Source of the DNA: Sporisorium sorghi | Lineage: Eukaryota; Basidiomycota; Ustilaginomycetes; Ustilaginales; Ustilaginaceae | NCBI GenBank assembly: GCA_023212695.1 | Contig: JALCCG010000153.1 | Span: 1 to 53,616 of the forward strand | Length of the DNA stretch: 53,616 nucleotides | Direction: 5' to 3' | In this document: piece by piece, positions 9,344-18,391 of the stretch | How the letters are laid out: each line of letters begins with the position of its first letter | Numbering within the stretch: the stretch's first letter is position 1 | The notes under the pieces: generated by a model | The model's input: the letters and a program-made list of their open reading frames with translations, nothing else | The model's database searches: none | What the model was told of the DNA's origin: nothing | Program-made: the position numbers and the translations under genes

Positions 9344-9706
9344 TGTTGCTGAGCCCAGTTGGTGGTGACGAAGATGATGATGATGGTGAGGAGAGGAGAG
9401 GAAGCGAGAGCTGAGCGAAGGAGCTCGAATGTGTCAAAGTGGCACTCTCAAACTCAGCCATTTCGAAGGACCCTTTTTTGGGGTACACACTCTTTTACGC
9501 GTCGCGTGAATTGAGGAGGCGAAGCATCGATTTAATTTCGCGAAGCAATCAGATCGCGACAAACTAACATTTTCCTAATTATTTTTTTTTTTTTTTTTTT
9601 TTTTTGGTCGCTCTGCTCACACCGTCTCGACGAACCTTCTTTGATCGATGGTGATGATCGCGCTGACATCGATTGTCGCATCCAGAGAGCGCCTCGTCCG
9701 AGACCT
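9344..9706. other. Intergenic region with 24-nt poly-T tract
   Basis: It is the MSH2 upstream region and the 3' flank of the YkoF/Ecm15-like gene. A run of 24 T lies at 9582-9605. No gene was seen. Confidence 0.7.
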
Positions 9707-10225
9707 TCAATCTTGAGCCAGACGCTGAACGACGCTCTGCTTCTTGCGCTGATTCTCCGTCTGACCATCCAGGCTCGGTGGTGGCTTGTCCGTTTGTGTT
9801 CCGATTCGAATGTCGGTAGCGATGCGTTGCGCTCCCAGACGGTGCACCGCTTCATGACAGAGCTCGATCGCCTTGCAGACTGTCGGAAAACTTCCTTCGA
9901 GGTTGGTGCCGTAGCCGCTGCGAACAACGAACCGGAAGAGGTGCCGTCAGATGAGAGCCCTCTTTGCACGTGGGCAACCGCAACGACAACTTACTGTACT
10001 TCGTATCGAATCCCTTGATCCTTCATGCCTTTGAGCACTCGTTGGCATTCCGTAATGTATTCCCCGACCGATGTTGTTGGTGTGCCCATTGGGATGACTG
10101 TGCGTGATTTAGCGTGGAGATGGTCAGTTTCGGACGGTAGTATTCGGTGTTGTGCTGGAGGCAGTCGCGCGCTACTTACGGCAGAAGTCAGCCACAGCGT
10201 ATAGCGGCTCGGTCGTCGTCGACAT
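9707..10225 (-). CDS. MTH1187/YkoF-like (UPF0045, Ecm15-type) small protein, three exons
   Basis: The CDS is complement(join(9707..9917, 9995..10097, 10180..10225)), 119 residues. Both introns are short and canonical (82 nt GTAAGT...CACAG; 77 nt GTAAGT...CGCAG). Splicing joins MSTTTEPLYAVADFC to LIPMGTPTTSVGEYITECQR, then GIRYEVHGYGTNLEG and IATDIRIGTQTDK. These match the conserved segments of yeast Ecm15 and the MTH1187/YkoF family (PMGT...S, E...GTxxEG, TDIRxGTRTDK). Members are about 100 residues, form tetramers of ferredoxin-like folds and include proteins that bind thiamine or related ligands; the cellular role in fungi is unclear. The start is fixed by the ATG of a 15-codon first exon. 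It diverges from MON1, with 205 nt between start codons. Confidence 0.88.
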
Positions 10226-10430
10226 GACGTTCAGTGGGTTTGAGGTTGAAGAAGAGGTGTAGTTAGTCGAAGAAGCAAAGGAAGAAAGAAACGGCGCGTG
10301 CACGTCAAAAGCGAGACTGGAAAGAGTGTTGGTGTGGTGGACTTTCCCCCAAATCTCGATCCGTTTGGACCCTTTCCCTCCCCTCTCCAACATCATCATC
10401 TCCCTTCCCCCTCCAGCAAGCAACCCGGCG

Positions 10431-13055
10431 ATGCCTCAATCGCCTATACACAGCATCGATACAGATGCAGCTGTTGACGACAATGCGCGCGCTTCGACCT
10501 CGGCACCTCGCACTTCCAAGCCCACCGGCACCACGTCTTCCCGGCCAACAGCGCTGCTGACCAAGTCGTGGACCTCGGCTTCGGTCCTGCCTTCCACGAC
10601 GTCCTCGCGCATCACTGTTGGGGCAAATACGAGCACTGCTGCCGATGCGTCCTCCTTGCATTCCATGCCCGCATCGAACAGCAGCTCGGCTTCGACCAGA
10701 GCCTCAACGCCCTTGCCGCAGCTGGCGTTCAGCCCGTCCTCGCCGCAGCTCGCAACGCGGGATCCGTTGCCCGCCGAGTCAGAATCGCTCGCAGGACTTT
10801 ACGAAGCGTCCAACATTCGCATACCCTCTCCCGCCAGCTCAGATCGCAGTGCATCGCAGCCAGATGCAGACCAGGCTAGCAGCAGCCATGGCGCATTCAA
10901 CGACGCGGCACACGACGAGCCGGAAGCCGTGGAAGCAGTAGGGCTCACTGCGAGCTCGAGCGTTCACGCGCTAGATTTGTTGCACCGCGTCAATGACCGA
11001 GCTGCGGCGGATCGAGCGGCGTATACACAGAGTCTGCGGTCGCGCTTCTCGCAGCTGTCTGTCGGGAGAGCTTCAAACAAGTACCGCGGTAGGAGCAACA
11101 GCAGAGATGCTTCGGCGAGTAGCGCGAGAGCGATCCCGGCGCAGTTTCTCAAAGCGAAACAGGTCGGTGCAGATGCTGGCAAGGAGGCGCATGTCGAAGC
11201 ACAGATGGCCCAGGAGCAGCTGCAAGAGACGTCCAGCGTCGTATCCTCGTTGGAGTCAGAGCAGTACCCAGATCGCAAATACTACATCCTTTCTTCGGCC
11301 GGCAAACCCATCTACATCTCGCACGCCTCGCTCTCCCGTCGCAAGAGGCATCGCGAGCAACGGCGGCAGCGTCAACAGCAGCCACAAAGCCCAGCATCAC
11401 CCGCAGACTCGGATCACGCCAACGAGAGCGACGAGGAAGACGAGCGCAGCACAACACAGGTCGGCGTGATGCAGGCGCTCATCTCGATTTTCGCCGATGA
11501 GGACTCCGACAAACTGCGCTTTATCCGCCAAGGCGATCTGCTCATCACTTTCTTGTTGCGTGCGCCGCTCTACCTCGTGTGCGTCTCGAGCTGGAACGAG
11601 GAGCCGTCGACGCTGCGCCAGCATCTCGAGTATCTCTACCTCCAAGTCATCAGCCTGGTATCCGCGAGTCAGCTCAGCAGGCTCTTCTCGCGCATGCCCA
11701 ACTTCGACCTGCGCCGGCTGCTCGAGGGCACCGAGGGGATTTTCGACTACCTCGTCAACCAGCTCAATGCCAACGAGGCGCCGGACGACGATGATGCCGC
11801 TCCAATGGCCACAAAACCCGCAGTGACGGATTGGGCGACGTGCCACCAGTGGTGGCTGCAAGCGCTCCAGCCGATCCGCATCACTTTACCCAATCTGCGC
11901 GATCAGCTCACCGCCGCGCTCCAGCCGCCCACCGCCGAAGCTGGCTCAGCAACACAACCGCACCGACCCAAAGATTTGCTCTACGTACTACTGATCGCCA
12001 ACGGCCGCATCGTGACGCTGCTGCGGCCGCGCAAGCACGCCGTGCACCCCGTCGACCTGCTGCTGCTCACCAACACCGTCATGGGCAGCCGCTCGATCAA
12101 GAGGGCGGGCGGCACCGAGGAGGCCGAGATCTGGTTGCCCTTCAGTATGCCCAAGTTTGCGCCGCAGGGGTTTGTACATGCATACGTCAAGTTTTTGGAT
12201 CCCGAGAGCTGGGTGGGTGGGGAAGGCAGAGAGGCAGAGGGGCGGATGACGTCGTCTGAGCTAGCAGTGATCGTGGTAACGGGCGACAAGGATGCCTTCC
12301 CGACCGTGTCGACGTGGATTTCGTCGCTTGTTGCTCGTCCGCCCGCCACCGACGACACGGCCTCGATCATGTCCACCTCCAAAACCAAACGCTCAGCATC
12401 CAAGGCCCGAACCGCATCGAAGTCGTCCGAACCAACCCCGCCACCCGCTTGGACGACAACCTTCCAGCGGCACATCCTGACGCTGTGCCGGCACCTCTCG
12501 GACCCGGTCAACGTCCAAGAGGGCGCGCCGCGCGTCTCGGCCTACACGTGTGCCGAACTCGCACTGCCCGGGCTTCGTCACTTTGTGTATCGCAGCAACA
12601 GCACGATCCAGCTGACCTCTCCGACGCTGCCCGAGCCGTACAGCGTCGAGCCCACGGCGCGCAAGCGGCTGTTTACGCTGTATGCGCTCGTGCACCATTG
12701 CATACACCACCCTGTGCCGCCTTCCACCTCCATGGGAGAGTCGGCATCGAACCCGACCACGCCAGCGGCGACGACGACAGCAGCGAGCTCGATGCTCGAC
12801 TCGGCGTTTGCGTTCGCCTCCTCGACGGCGGGCAGGCGATGGCCGCTGCTCAATGCGGACCGTCGGGTCAAGATGCAGCTCGTCAAGACCGAGCACGAAC
12901 AGGTGCTGGGCTGGATCACGTCTCCGTTTGAGTTATATCTGTGTGTCAACCCGCAGCTGTCCAAGAGCGCGATCGTGGCTGTTGCTAATGGGCTGACCAA
13001 GTGGATCAAGGCCAACGAGCGCGATTTGTTCCTCGTCAACGCGGGCAGTTTTTGA
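10431..13055 (+). CDS. MON1: Vacuolar fusion protein MON1
   Basis: The protein has 874 residues from the ATG at 10431 (MPQSPIHSID). An in-frame ATG 105 nt upstream would add an unconvincing leader and is rejected. The first 290 residues are Ser/Ala-rich and poorly conserved. The longin core starts at YYILSSAGKPIYISH, followed by VGVMQALISIFADE, KLRFIRQGDLLITFLLRAPL and LYLQVISLVSASQLSRLF, all typical of Mon1. Two further longin-like domains follow to the C-terminus (YLCVNPQLSKS...LFLVNAGSF). Mon1 with Ccz1 is the guanine nucleotide exchange factor for Ypt7/Rab7 on late endosomes and vacuoles, needed for homotypic fusion and autophagy. Ser-rich insertions make it longer than the yeast protein (644). 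A (GT)n repeat lies 86 nt past the stop. Confidence 0.95.
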   Translation: MPQSPIHSIDTDAAVDDNARASTSAPRTSKPTGTTSSRPTALLTKSWTSASVLPSTTSSRITVGANTSTAADASSLHSMPASNSSSASTRASTPLPQLAFSPSSPQLATRDPLPAESESLAGLYEASNIRIPSPASSDRSASQPDADQASSSHGAFNDAAHDEPEAVEAVGLTASSSVHALDLLHRVNDRAAADRAAYTQSLRSRFSQLSVGRASNKYRGRSNSRDASASSARAIPAQFLKAKQVGADAGKEAHVEAQMAQEQLQETSSVVSSLESEQYPDRKYYILSSAGKPIYISHASLSRRKRHREQRRQRQQQPQSPASPADSDHANESDEEDERSTTQVGVMQALISIFADEDSDKLRFIRQGDLLITFLLRAPLYLVCVSSWNEEPSTLRQHLEYLYLQVISLVSASQLSRLFSRMPNFDLRRLLEGTEGIFDYLVNQLNANEAPDDDDAAPMATKPAVTDWATCHQWWLQALQPIRITLPNLRDQLTAALQPPTAEAGSATQPHRPKDLLYVLLIANGRIVTLLRPRKHAVHPVDLLLLTNTVMGSRSIKRAGGTEEAEIWLPFSMPKFAPQGFVHAYVKFLDPESWVGGEGREAEGRMTSSELAVIVVTGDKDAFPTVSTWISSLVARPPATDDTASIMSTSKTKRSASKARTASKSSEPTPPPAWTTTFQRHILTLCRHLSDPVNVQEGAPRVSAYTCAELALPGLRHFVYRSNSTIQLTSPTLPEPYSVEPTARKRLFTLYALVHHCIHHPVPPSTSMGESASNPTTPAATTTAASSMLDSAFAFASSTAGRRWPLLNADRRVKMQLVKTEHEQVLGWITSPFELYLCVNPQLSKSAIVAVANGLTKWIKANERDLFLVNAGSF

Positions 13056-13140
13056 GTGCACATTGTGCGTGCAGACTTGGGTTCGAAGGCAATCAATCAG
13101 CAAAGAGACCCCGCACCGAGCTCGTTCGATTGTGTGATGC

Positions 13141-13167
13141 GTGTGTGTGTGTGTGTGTGTGTGTGTG
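13141..13167. repeat. (GT)13 microsatellite
   Basis: A perfect GT dinucleotide run in the 3' flank between the convergent MON1 and NIPA-family genes. Confidence 0.95.
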
Positions 13168-13221
13168 ACATTCCAGAATCTCTACTGTACAACCCCAACC
13201 CCAACATCACTGAGTCACGCA

Positions 13222-15723
13222 TCAGCGTCGTGAGCGTGTCGACGTCCCCGCTGTCGGCTGCTGATCCGACTCGAGTGCGAGCCCCAACCCATGCGTACCT
13301 CGCTCCGCCGAGCTCTTGGGCACAGCCATCAAGCTGCCATTGCTGTTGCTCGCGACGACGAAGCTTTCCTCCCCCTCCGTCTCATCCACCCGCGCCCCCA
13401 ACGGCCGCCAGCGGCTCCACCACCGCCTGCCCCTCTCGCGCAACCCCAGCGCCTCCAGTCGCCGACTCAAGTCCATCTGGTCCAGCATGATCCCGAACCC
13501 GCTGCTCGCCGCTGCACTCTCGCCTTCCTCCGCCTCACCCTCCGTTGACGTCGTTGCTGTGGACGCATCGATTGCCTCCTGCCTTGCCGCCCGCTGCTGC
13601 TTCAGCCTTCGATACCCGGTCACCGTCGACGGCGCCTCGGCTTCAGACATGCTGCGCTGCCCATGCCTCCCACCCGCGTGCTGCCAGCTCGAATTGACAC
13701 GTGTCAGCGAAGGCGAGCGCGGCTGCAAATGAAAACCGGGCGAGCTCGGGCTGATTCCTATCGAGAGACCGTGCTCGAGAATGCTGTTGTACAGCGAGGG
13801 CTTGCGTCGATTGCTGTCGTGCTCCGAAACCGACGTCTCGGGCGAGTGGTGCAGTGCAGGCGACGCACCGCTGCTGCCGCCGGCGTGCGCCTCGACGTCG
13901 TGCTTGGGCGAGAACAGGTCGTCGCGCAGCGGGAACTCGAGCGTGATCGTCGGGCGGCGTTGTGCCGACTGGTGGCTACCGGATCCATGACGTCGTTTTG
14001 TGCCCAGTCGCGGGGTCGTTTTCGCGCCGGTATTGCTCGCACCGCTTTCCTGGCTATCCTGCTGCTCGTGGTGCATCGTCAAAGTAGCTTCTTCGGGTGA
14101 AGCCAAGGACGCCACGTTGTGATCCACAAACGAAGACGAATGCGGAGACGTCGTCAGTGGCGGCAAGTGCGGTCCTGCCAACCCTGCTCCATTGGCCGCC
14201 AACAACCCTTCCACGGCTGCATCCGAAATCGAGCGAGATCCATCGGGCGAAGTATGCGCCGACAGAAGCGGCTGGGTCTCGTCCTGCCCGCACACTGATG
14301 CCAAGTCGCACGGCTCGTCGTTCCCGTGCAAGCTGACGGTCCACACGCCTCCGAGCAATACAGCCGTGCCGACCGCTACCAGCACCAGGTCGTACCACGC
14401 CAGTGCGCCGATCTGATCGAAATACACCAAGCCAAGCGCAATGCTCGAGGTATTATAAAAACAAAACGCCAGCGGACACACCAACGTCGGGTCAGCCAGC
14501 TTGAGCGCCTTGTTAAGGTACCACAGCTGCAATAACGCCGCTGCGAGCAGAATCCCAATCAACAGCCAGCTCTGCCAGCTCCCGAACTGATTTTGACCGG
14601 AAAACGTGAGCATGAGAAGCTCGACCCCTGACTTGGCCAGCAGCAGACAGGCACCCGAAAGTGTACCACTAGCGCCACCGTAAGCGACGGCGAGACCAAG
14701 CTTGGTCCGCTTGACCGTCTCTGCGTCGATGCGCTGCTCTGCCTCTCTGAGTTCCAGACGCGGCACGTCGAGGCTCTTTTTGCGCTTGCGTGCGTTGTTC
14801 GCGTCGCTGCGACCGAGCGAGCCGTAGTCGCGCTTCGATGTGGTCGAGGGCGAGTCGGAATGCTGCAGCCGAGGTGTCGTTGCCGCCGCGGCACTGGGAT
14901 CGGCCAACAGCGAAGGCATGGGAGTAGCGACGATGCTGCGGCCGTACAGGGTGGTCGCGTGTTGAGCGCTGGGACCGAGCGTAGACCGACGGTTGGCTTC
15001 ATCGCGATTTGCCAAAACTGGGGTGGCGATACCCGAGCTGCTCTCGCTGACCTCGGCGACGGGTGCCAGCGTAGGAGCCGACCAGCGCCTGCGCAGACGT
15101 CCTGGTAGGCTGTGCGCGCTTCGATGCTTTGGCTTTGCAGGTCGTGCTGGGAGAGAGTTGCGGTAGATCCTGTTATGAAGCTGCCATTCAGCGAGATGCG
15201 AGATGGTGAGGACGCCGACAAAGACAAATGTAAAGATGGTGGCGAATGCGACGAACGTTGGGCGGGCATAGAGATCGAGCAGTTCGTCGAGGCTATGAGG
15301 AGGCGAGGGCACGACGCCAAAGTACCCGATCAGCACCGCTCCGCTCGCAATGAGCGCCGTTCCCATGACCATGTACTTGGACAGCAAGTCGTTCAGCAAA
15401 AAGCGAGCGAGCACGGCATTGTAGAGCAGACTGACGGCACCCAGCGGCGCGAGCATGACGATGGGCAGTGCGCCGATCTGGAACACGGTGCCGCCGACGT
15501 TGGCAACGAGAAAGATGGCGAACCCAATGAGCCATAATGGACGCTTCCATTCCGTTTTACGACGAGCCGGGGCGAGCGATTCGTTGAGCAGATGCGATTT
15601 GCGTTGAATGGTCAGACCGAGGCTCTGGATGAAGCTGGCTATCAGTCCGAGCGCAATCGCCGTAGCGACGCTGAAGGGCGCGCTGGGATGACCGCTGTCT
15701 GCATCTAAGAGCAAGACCGACAT
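13222..15723 (-). CDS. NIPA-family (DUF803) magnesium transporter-like membrane protein
   Basis: The protein has 833 residues from the ATG at 15723 (MSVLLLDADSG). A longer frame to 15891 adds 56 low-complexity residues before the first membrane segment and is less likely. The NIPA signature is clear: FIQSLGLTIQRKSHLLNE, then KRPLWLIGFAIFL, GGTVFQIGALPIVMLAPLGA and SLLYNAVLARFLLNDLLSKY. About nine hydrophobic segments are split by a cytosolic-looking Ser/Arg-rich insertion of about 150 residues after the fifth or so. The core resumes at AVAYGGASGTLSGACLLLAK and ends near VGTAVLLGGVWTVSLHG. A hydrophilic tail of about 350 residues follows and is probably regulatory. Family members move Mg2+ or act in endosomal or plasma membranes; substrate is not provable here. 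Confidence 0.88.
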   Translation of the reverse strand: MSVLLLDADSGHPSAPFSVATAIALGLIASFIQSLGLTIQRKSHLLNESLAPARRKTEWKRPLWLIGFAIFLVANVGGTVFQIGALPIVMLAPLGAVSLLYNAVLARFLLNDLLSKYMVMGTALIASGAVLIGYFGVVPSPPHSLDELLDLYARPTFVAFATIFTFVFVGVLTISHLAEWQLHNRIYRNSLPARPAKPKHRSAHSLPGRLRRRWSAPTLAPVAEVSESSSGIATPVLANRDEANRRSTLGPSAQHATTLYGRSIVATPMPSLLADPSAAAATTPRLQHSDSPSTTSKRDYGSLGRSDANNARKRKKSLDVPRLELREAEQRIDAETVKRTKLGLAVAYGGASGTLSGACLLLAKSGVELLMLTFSGQNQFGSWQSWLLIGILLAAALLQLWYLNKALKLADPTLVCPLAFCFYNTSSIALGLVYFDQIGALAWYDLVLVAVGTAVLLGGVWTVSLHGNDEPCDLASVCGQDETQPLLSAHTSPDGSRSISDAAVEGLLAANGAGLAGPHLPPLTTSPHSSSFVDHNVASLASPEEATLTMHHEQQDSQESGASNTGAKTTPRLGTKRRHGSGSHQSAQRRPTITLEFPLRDDLFSPKHDVEAHAGGSSGASPALHHSPETSVSEHDSNRRKPSLYNSILEHGLSIGISPSSPGFHLQPRSPSLTRVNSSWQHAGGRHGQRSMSEAEAPSTVTGYRRLKQQRAARQEAIDASTATTSTEGEAEEGESAAASSGFGIMLDQMDLSRRLEALGLRERGRRWWSRWRPLGARVDETEGEESFVVASNSNGSLMAVPKSSAERGTHGLGLALESDQQPTAGTSTRSRR

Positions 15724-16235
15724 GGTCTGCTGTCGACACGGATCGAAGAACGAGTTGTGCCGGCGGCGGCCGAGGCCTGAGCTTGTTGAGAGGAAGCTGT
15801 TAGGAAAGCATGTATGCTCGATGAGGGAATGACCGATTGAAGCTGGCGAATGCGATGGGTATGGTGGTGGTGGTGGTGGTGTGGCAAGCAAAGCAAAGCT
15901 GTCAAGAGTTGCCTTTCAGTCGGAAAGCGCAGAATGTCACTGTTCATGCACGAAGCACCTGAACGAGAGACTGCCAAAATTGCCTCCTTGTTTTGTTGCT
16001 CTCTCAGCAAGCGCAAAAGAGACGCGTTCCTTGCGCTTCGCAGAAGAGTAAAAATCACCATTCTGTTAGATTTGAGCGAAAGAACCTTTTGGACTCAAAA
16101 GCAGCCGCCTCCGACGCTCTCTTGCCAGCTCAATCTTGTCGAAGCACGCTCGTCGAAGCTAAGCTTCCAAGGGTTACAGCTATCTAGAGAGCAGCTCTTG
16201 CCGCTCATAGATGCAGCATCATCTCCAATCGCCTC
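15724..16235. other. Intergenic region
   Basis: Between the NIPA-family start and the 3' end of the Smr gene. It has a GGT-rich stretch near 15862-15882 and nothing gene-like. Confidence 0.6.
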
Positions 16236-17030
16236 TCACATAATGACACACTCGTCCTCGTTGCCCGTCGTCTGCTTGGCCAGATCACGAGTGAACCCAG
16301 CGCCGCCCTGTCCACTGCCCCTCAGATTCACCACCAGCACACCGGCATTGCGCGGGTCCAGGTGCGCATCGAGCCTGTAGTCCTGCATCAACTTTTCTAC
16401 AGCAGGCGCAATGTGCTGTCTGTGATCCTTGCTGTGCAGGCCCTTACCCACAATGATGCGCATCTCGCTCCAGCCCTGCGCCTGTCCCTGCCTGACCGCC
16501 TGCTCGGTGCGCTCGAGCGCTTCCGAAGTGTACAGGCCGTGCAGGTCGACGGTGCCCTGCGGCGAATCTTCGTTGTTGGCCATGAAGATCCAGTCGGCCG
16601 CCTGCTTGTTGAGGCGTTCCATGTTGGCCTTGTGCGTGTGGCCCTCGTTGCTGAGCTGCTTGGCGCGCGAGCCGTCGCCTTGAGCGTATGCTTTGTGGGA
16701 TTGGTCGAAGCACTGCGCCATCCGGTCGCCTTCCGAGCGCGCCTGGTTGCGCAGGTTCATGTAATTCGCATCGTGCTGGTTCACCTGGTTGTCTTGCGAG
16801 AACTTGTAGTGCGGGCCCTGGCTGGGTGCGCCGTGCTGCGGCTGCGGCGCTCCGTACGAGCCTTGTGGCGGCGGGTGGTTGTAGCCCCCTGCGCCAGCTG
16901 CTCCTGCGTATCCACCACCACCGCCGCCACCTCCACCACCCTGGTTCTTTTTGTACCACGTAAACGCCTTTTTGGCGAACCGTGTGATCTGACGCCGATG
17001 CTGCTTGACGAAGCGAATCAGTTGATCCAT
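16236..17030 (-). CDS. DUF1771 and Smr domain protein
   Basis: The protein has 264 residues. A basic N-terminus (MDQLIRFVKQHRRQITRFAK) leads into a run of ten Gly near residues 32-41 and a Pro/Gln/Gly-rich linker. DUF1771 follows (about 85-145: MNLRNQARSEGDRMAQCFDQ, SNEGHTHKANMERLNKQAA). Then comes an Smr domain (about 160-250) with the hallmark DLHGLYTSEAL and a GKGLHSKDHRQHIAPAV segment (the conserved [TI]GxGxHS loop). Smr domains are nucleases or nucleic-acid binding modules; in eukaryotes DUF1771-Smr proteins have been tied to mRNA quality control, for example Cue2-like no-go decay nucleases. No CUE domain is visible here, so the exact role is open. Confidence 0.93.
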   Translation of the reverse strand: MDQLIRFVKQHRRQITRFAKKAFTWYKKNQGGGGGGGGGGYAGAAGAGGYNHPPPQGSYGAPQPQHGAPSQGPHYKFSQDNQVNQHDANYMNLRNQARSEGDRMAQCFDQSHKAYAQGDGSRAKQLSNEGHTHKANMERLNKQAADWIFMANNEDSPQGTVDLHGLYTSEALERTEQAVRQGQAQGWSEMRIIVGKGLHSKDHRQHIAPAVEKLMQDYRLDAHLDPRNAGVLVVNLRGSGQGGAGFTRDLAKQTTGNEDECVIM

Positions 17031-17541
17031 CGTGGCGGTCTGTACTTGAGCTTCTGGACTAGCGTCGAACTTCTATTCAAGCGGATGGATGGGTCGAGCG
17101 ATCGTCGCCAGTGATCTTGTATGTGCACGAGTGTGCCTCGAGGGATGGTCGACGTCGAAAGGGAAGATCAAGAGCCGTGGATGGAAGGCTCTTCTCGGCT
17201 AGCAGCAGCTCGAAGATCCACTGAACCGCCCACCGACCGGCCTTTTCAGCTTCACGCCATGCACGTTTCAGACTCTTTTCTGCACAGCTCGTGGGCGCAG
17301 CGGACTGTCAAACATCCCTCACAGCCTCGTGCACCAAAAGCCTCATTCTTGCCTTTCGATCTCACACTCAAAATTTAAATTTCTACCGTGTTAAGTCTTG
17401 CAGGTGGAGAAAGTGGTGTCGTGCGAGATTTTTTTTTTTCTTGGCCGGCGTCTTGTCAAATCATCGCTCTCTCCTTACCCTCTTTCCACCTTACCTCCTC
17501 TTCACCACACACCCCAAGCCTCATCACACACCACCACCACC
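17031..17541. other. Divergent promoter region of the Smr gene and TMA22
   Basis: Pyrimidine-rich sequence precedes the TMA22 ATG, with a short T run near 17430-17440. No gene was seen. Confidence 0.6.
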
Positions 17542-18252
17542 ATGGCAGACATCGAAACCCCCGAAGCCGGGCCCTCGGCGCCTGCCGGCCCTCAGCCGCG
17601 CGAAGCCGTCTACTGTGCCGTGTGCACCTTTCCCCCCGAGTACTGCGAGTTCGGCCCTTCGCCCTCGAAATGCCGCACGTGGCTGCGCGATCACCAGCCG
17701 GCGCTGTACGCCCAGCTGTGGTCTGAGGAGGCCATCTCGTCCAACCTCGCCAACTTGACCACCAAGCAGGCCGAGGATCTCGAGCGCGAAGCCGCGAAGA
17801 AGGAACGCAAAACCGTCGCCAAGGAGGAGCGCGAGCGCGCGCAGATGGCCGCATCCCGCATCGTGCTCAAGAAGGAAGCACGGACGAAGCGCAAGGTCAC
17901 GACGAGCGTCATTGGGCTCCATCTGTTTTCGCCTCCGCTGCCGGCGTTGAAGGTCGTGGCGAAAGCGCTGAGCTCGAGATTCGCGACCGGCGCGTCCGTG
18001 AGCAAGAGCGTCCAGAACCCAGGCGTAGACGAGATCGTCGTCCAGGGCGATGTGGCCGATGATGTGCGCGAGCTCATCCTCAACCGCACGAAGCCGTTCC
18101 ATGAGCTCCCATCGGAAGCGGACGGCGGGCCCTCGGAGAAGAACGTGGTCATCGAAGAGGACAAGAAGGTCGCCAAAAAAGCGGCTGCTGCAGGTGCAGC
18201 TGGCGCAGCTGGCGCAGCTGGCGCAGCTGGCGCAGCTGCCTCGGAAGACTAA
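17542..18252 (+). CDS. TMA22: Translation machinery-associated protein 22 (DENR homologue)
   Basis: The protein has 236 residues, starting at MADIETPEAG; longer readings upstream enter UTR-like pyrimidine sequence. The N-terminal zinc-binding-like element is VYCAVCTFPPEYCEFGPSPS (family signature VYCxVCxxPxEYCEF). A charged helix precedes the SUI1/eIF1 domain at about residues 110-195: KRKVTTSVIGLHLF, KALSSRFATGASVSK and EIVVQGDVADDVRELI. The protein works with Tma20/MCT-1 in ribosome recycling of post-termination 40S subunits and reinitiation. The C-terminus is extended by an Ala/Gly repeat encoded by a 9-nt tandem array, not expected in the family. Confidence 0.96.
   Translation: MADIETPEAGPSAPAGPQPREAVYCAVCTFPPEYCEFGPSPSKCRTWLRDHQPALYAQLWSEEAISSNLANLTTKQAEDLEREAAKKERKTVAKEERERAQMAASRIVLKKEARTKRKVTTSVIGLHLFSPPLPALKVVAKALSSRFATGASVSKSVQNPGVDEIVVQGDVADDVRELILNRTKPFHELPSEADGGPSEKNVVIEEDKKVAKKAAAAGAAGAAGAAGAAGAAASED
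18192..18240 (+). repeat. 9-nt coding tandem repeat (GGCGCAGCT)n in TMA22
   Basis: About five units, four of them exact, encode Gly-Ala-Ala repeats at the extreme C-terminus. Units are whole codons, so copy-number change would keep frame. Confidence 0.9.
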
Positions 18253-18391
18253 CCTCACACCTTGTGCCCTCAACTGAAATCCAAAACGCAATCTTGCCAC
18301 TCTTTTCTCATTTCTATCCAACACCCAGCGCACACACAATCGAGTGAGGAAAAGACCACCATCAGTTCATTGCCGCCTGCTAATATTGCGC

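Noticed and set aside
15724..15891. N-terminal extension of the NIPA-family protein by 56 residues
   Set aside because: Pro/Ser/Arg-rich stretch unlike the family; the ATG at 15723 directly precedes the conserved first membrane segment.
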